This document shows positions 60,673-61,660 of a stretch of DNA of 61,660 nt, piece after piece. The stretch spans positions 1 to 61,660 of the forward strand of contig MU404215.1 of assembly GCA_022695795.1 (NCBI GenBank), in the 5' to 3' direction. Position 1 is the first letter of the stretch. Every line of letters begins with the position of its first letter. The translations under genes and the position numbers were made by a program. A model generated the notes under the pieces. The model had not been told where the DNA came from, ran no database searches, and worked only from the letters and a program-made list of their open reading frames with translations. This DNA comes from Biscogniauxia marginata (Eukaryota; Ascomycota; Sordariomycetes; Xylariales; Xylariaceae).

Positions 60673-61559
60673 AATATATATATAATTATTTAAAAAACCT
60701 AGAATTTAAGGAATAATTAATTTATAAAAGCAAATCTAGTTTCGTTTATTTTAATTTATTAAAATATGTTTATTTACTCATTTAATAATTTATTCGATTT
60801 TTTATATTTTTATTATTTTTCACGAATAAAGTTTATATTAATTAAATTAATTAAGAAAAAAACTTTTTTTATAGATTTAATTAAAAGATTAAAGTTTAAA
60901 TTAAGTATAAAAAAATAAGTTTATTTACTAAATATTAAAATCGATTCGAGAATTAAATATGCTCGAAAAACTAATTAAGAAATGCTAAAAAATTAAATTA
61001 ATTCTTATATTTATTATTTTATTTTAAAGTATTTATTTTAAATCGTATAAATTTAATATAAATATTAAAATAAATATATTTAAAGCTAATTTTCTAAATT
61101 ATTTTTTAAACGAAAGTCGATATAATTAAAAATAATTTAAAAGTTATTTTAATAAAATAAAAAATAAAAAGAAGTTTTTAAAGCTATATATTATAAAGTT
61201 TAAATATAAGTTATAAAGAGTTTAAACGTTTAATATTAATTTTATTTATTAATAAATACCTTAAAAACGAGGGTTAAAAGAATCCTTTTTTAGTTACAAT
61301 TATAACTAGTTAGCACTTTTATTATAAATATATTAATATTAAAAATAAGTATAATTATATTTATAACATTTAAATTTTTAAATACGGAAATAAGATATAA
61401 TATAAGGAAAAAAGATTTTAAAAGTAATTAAAGCTTTTATAAAATGTAAATAAATCGTAATTATATTTTTACTTTTTATTATATTATATTTAAATTATTA
61501 TATAATTAAAAAGGTTAAAAAATATTGATTTATTATATAATATTAATTAAATATATTAA

Positions 61560-61660
61560 AAATTATAAAAATTATAAAAATTATAAAAATTATAAAAATT
61601 ATAAAAATTATAAAAATTATAAAAATTATAAAAATTATAAAAATTATAAAAATTATAAAA
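61560..61660. repeat. 9-bp minisatellite at the window edge
   Basis: Perfect tandem AATTATAAA units, about eleven copies, continuing past the end of the window. Confidence 0.9.

Larger units (their letters stand above)
46632..61660. repeat. AT-rich RIP-mutated block II
   Basis: Fifteen kb of RIP-mutated DNA running off the window. It contains foldback elements, a complete chromovirus, a solo LTR and minisatellites (listed separately). Stretches 47297-50714, 58400-58660, 59071-60250 and 60673-61555 are so degraded that no coding relic could be read. Composition changes in steps: the 51.2-58.4 kb element is much less decayed than its flanks, so it inserted later. Confidence 0.85.

Noticed and set aside
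61560..61660. Telomere-like tandem array at the window end
   Set aside because: The unit is AATTATAAA, not TTAGGG or a known fungal telomere variant, so it is an AT minisatellite, not a chromosome end.

Overview
This window is nuclear DNA of a filamentous ascomycete (Pezizomycotina; Sordariomycetes-like is a guess). Genes carry short introns (about 53 to 170 nt) with GTRNGT donors, YAG acceptors and CTRAY branch sites. Two long AT-rich blocks show the signature of repeat-induced point mutation (RIP): TpA excess, CpA/TpG depletion and dense stops in every frame. One block holds a RIP-decayed Ty3/gypsy retrotransposon. No bacterial, plasmid or CRISPR features are visible. Exon structures below were built by hand from splice signals, phase and family knowledge, without transcripts or searches.

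Layout. 1-4.65 kb: a gene island with a fungal protein of unknown function (685-2296, minus), a signal-peptide type I membrane glycoprotein (2672-3635, plus) and an EXPERA (TMEM97/EBP-like) gene lacking a recognisable first exon (4055-4645, minus). 4.65-9.88 kb: degenerate, with an alpha/beta-hydrolase relic. 9.88-22.32 kb: RIP block with solo LTRs and foldback elements nested in each other. 22.87-24.69 kb: an eight-exon molybdopterin-binding-domain gene with 9-nt and 18-nt microexons. 24.7-29.7 kb: no gene recognised. 29.70-30.59 kb: a ras-1-type GTPase gene. 32.12-35.71 kb: a 1197-aa protein with five Zn2Cys6-type clusters. 36.65-37.90 kb: an NmrA-like oxidoreductase. 38.59-40.36 kb: a LAT-type amino acid permease. 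41.46-42.13 kb: a basic hypothetical protein. 43.28-45.16 kb: a coiled-coil/vWA protein with a predicted N-myristoylation site. 45.87-46.63 kb: the 5' remnant of an ankyrin (probably ankyrin-AAA+) gene, cut off by the second RIP block. 46.63-61.66 kb: second RIP block, with a complete but dead chromovirus (50715-58394), a further solo LTR, two foldback elements and minisatellites, running off the window end.

The genes do not form one pathway. The most interesting unit is the divergent pair at 43.3-46.6 kb: a putatively membrane-anchored vWA/coiled-coil protein facing a truncated ankyrin gene whose full-length relatives, as I recall them, carry a Clp-type AAA+ ATPase. The penta-Zn2Cys6 protein and the microexon gene are the other objects worth a second look.
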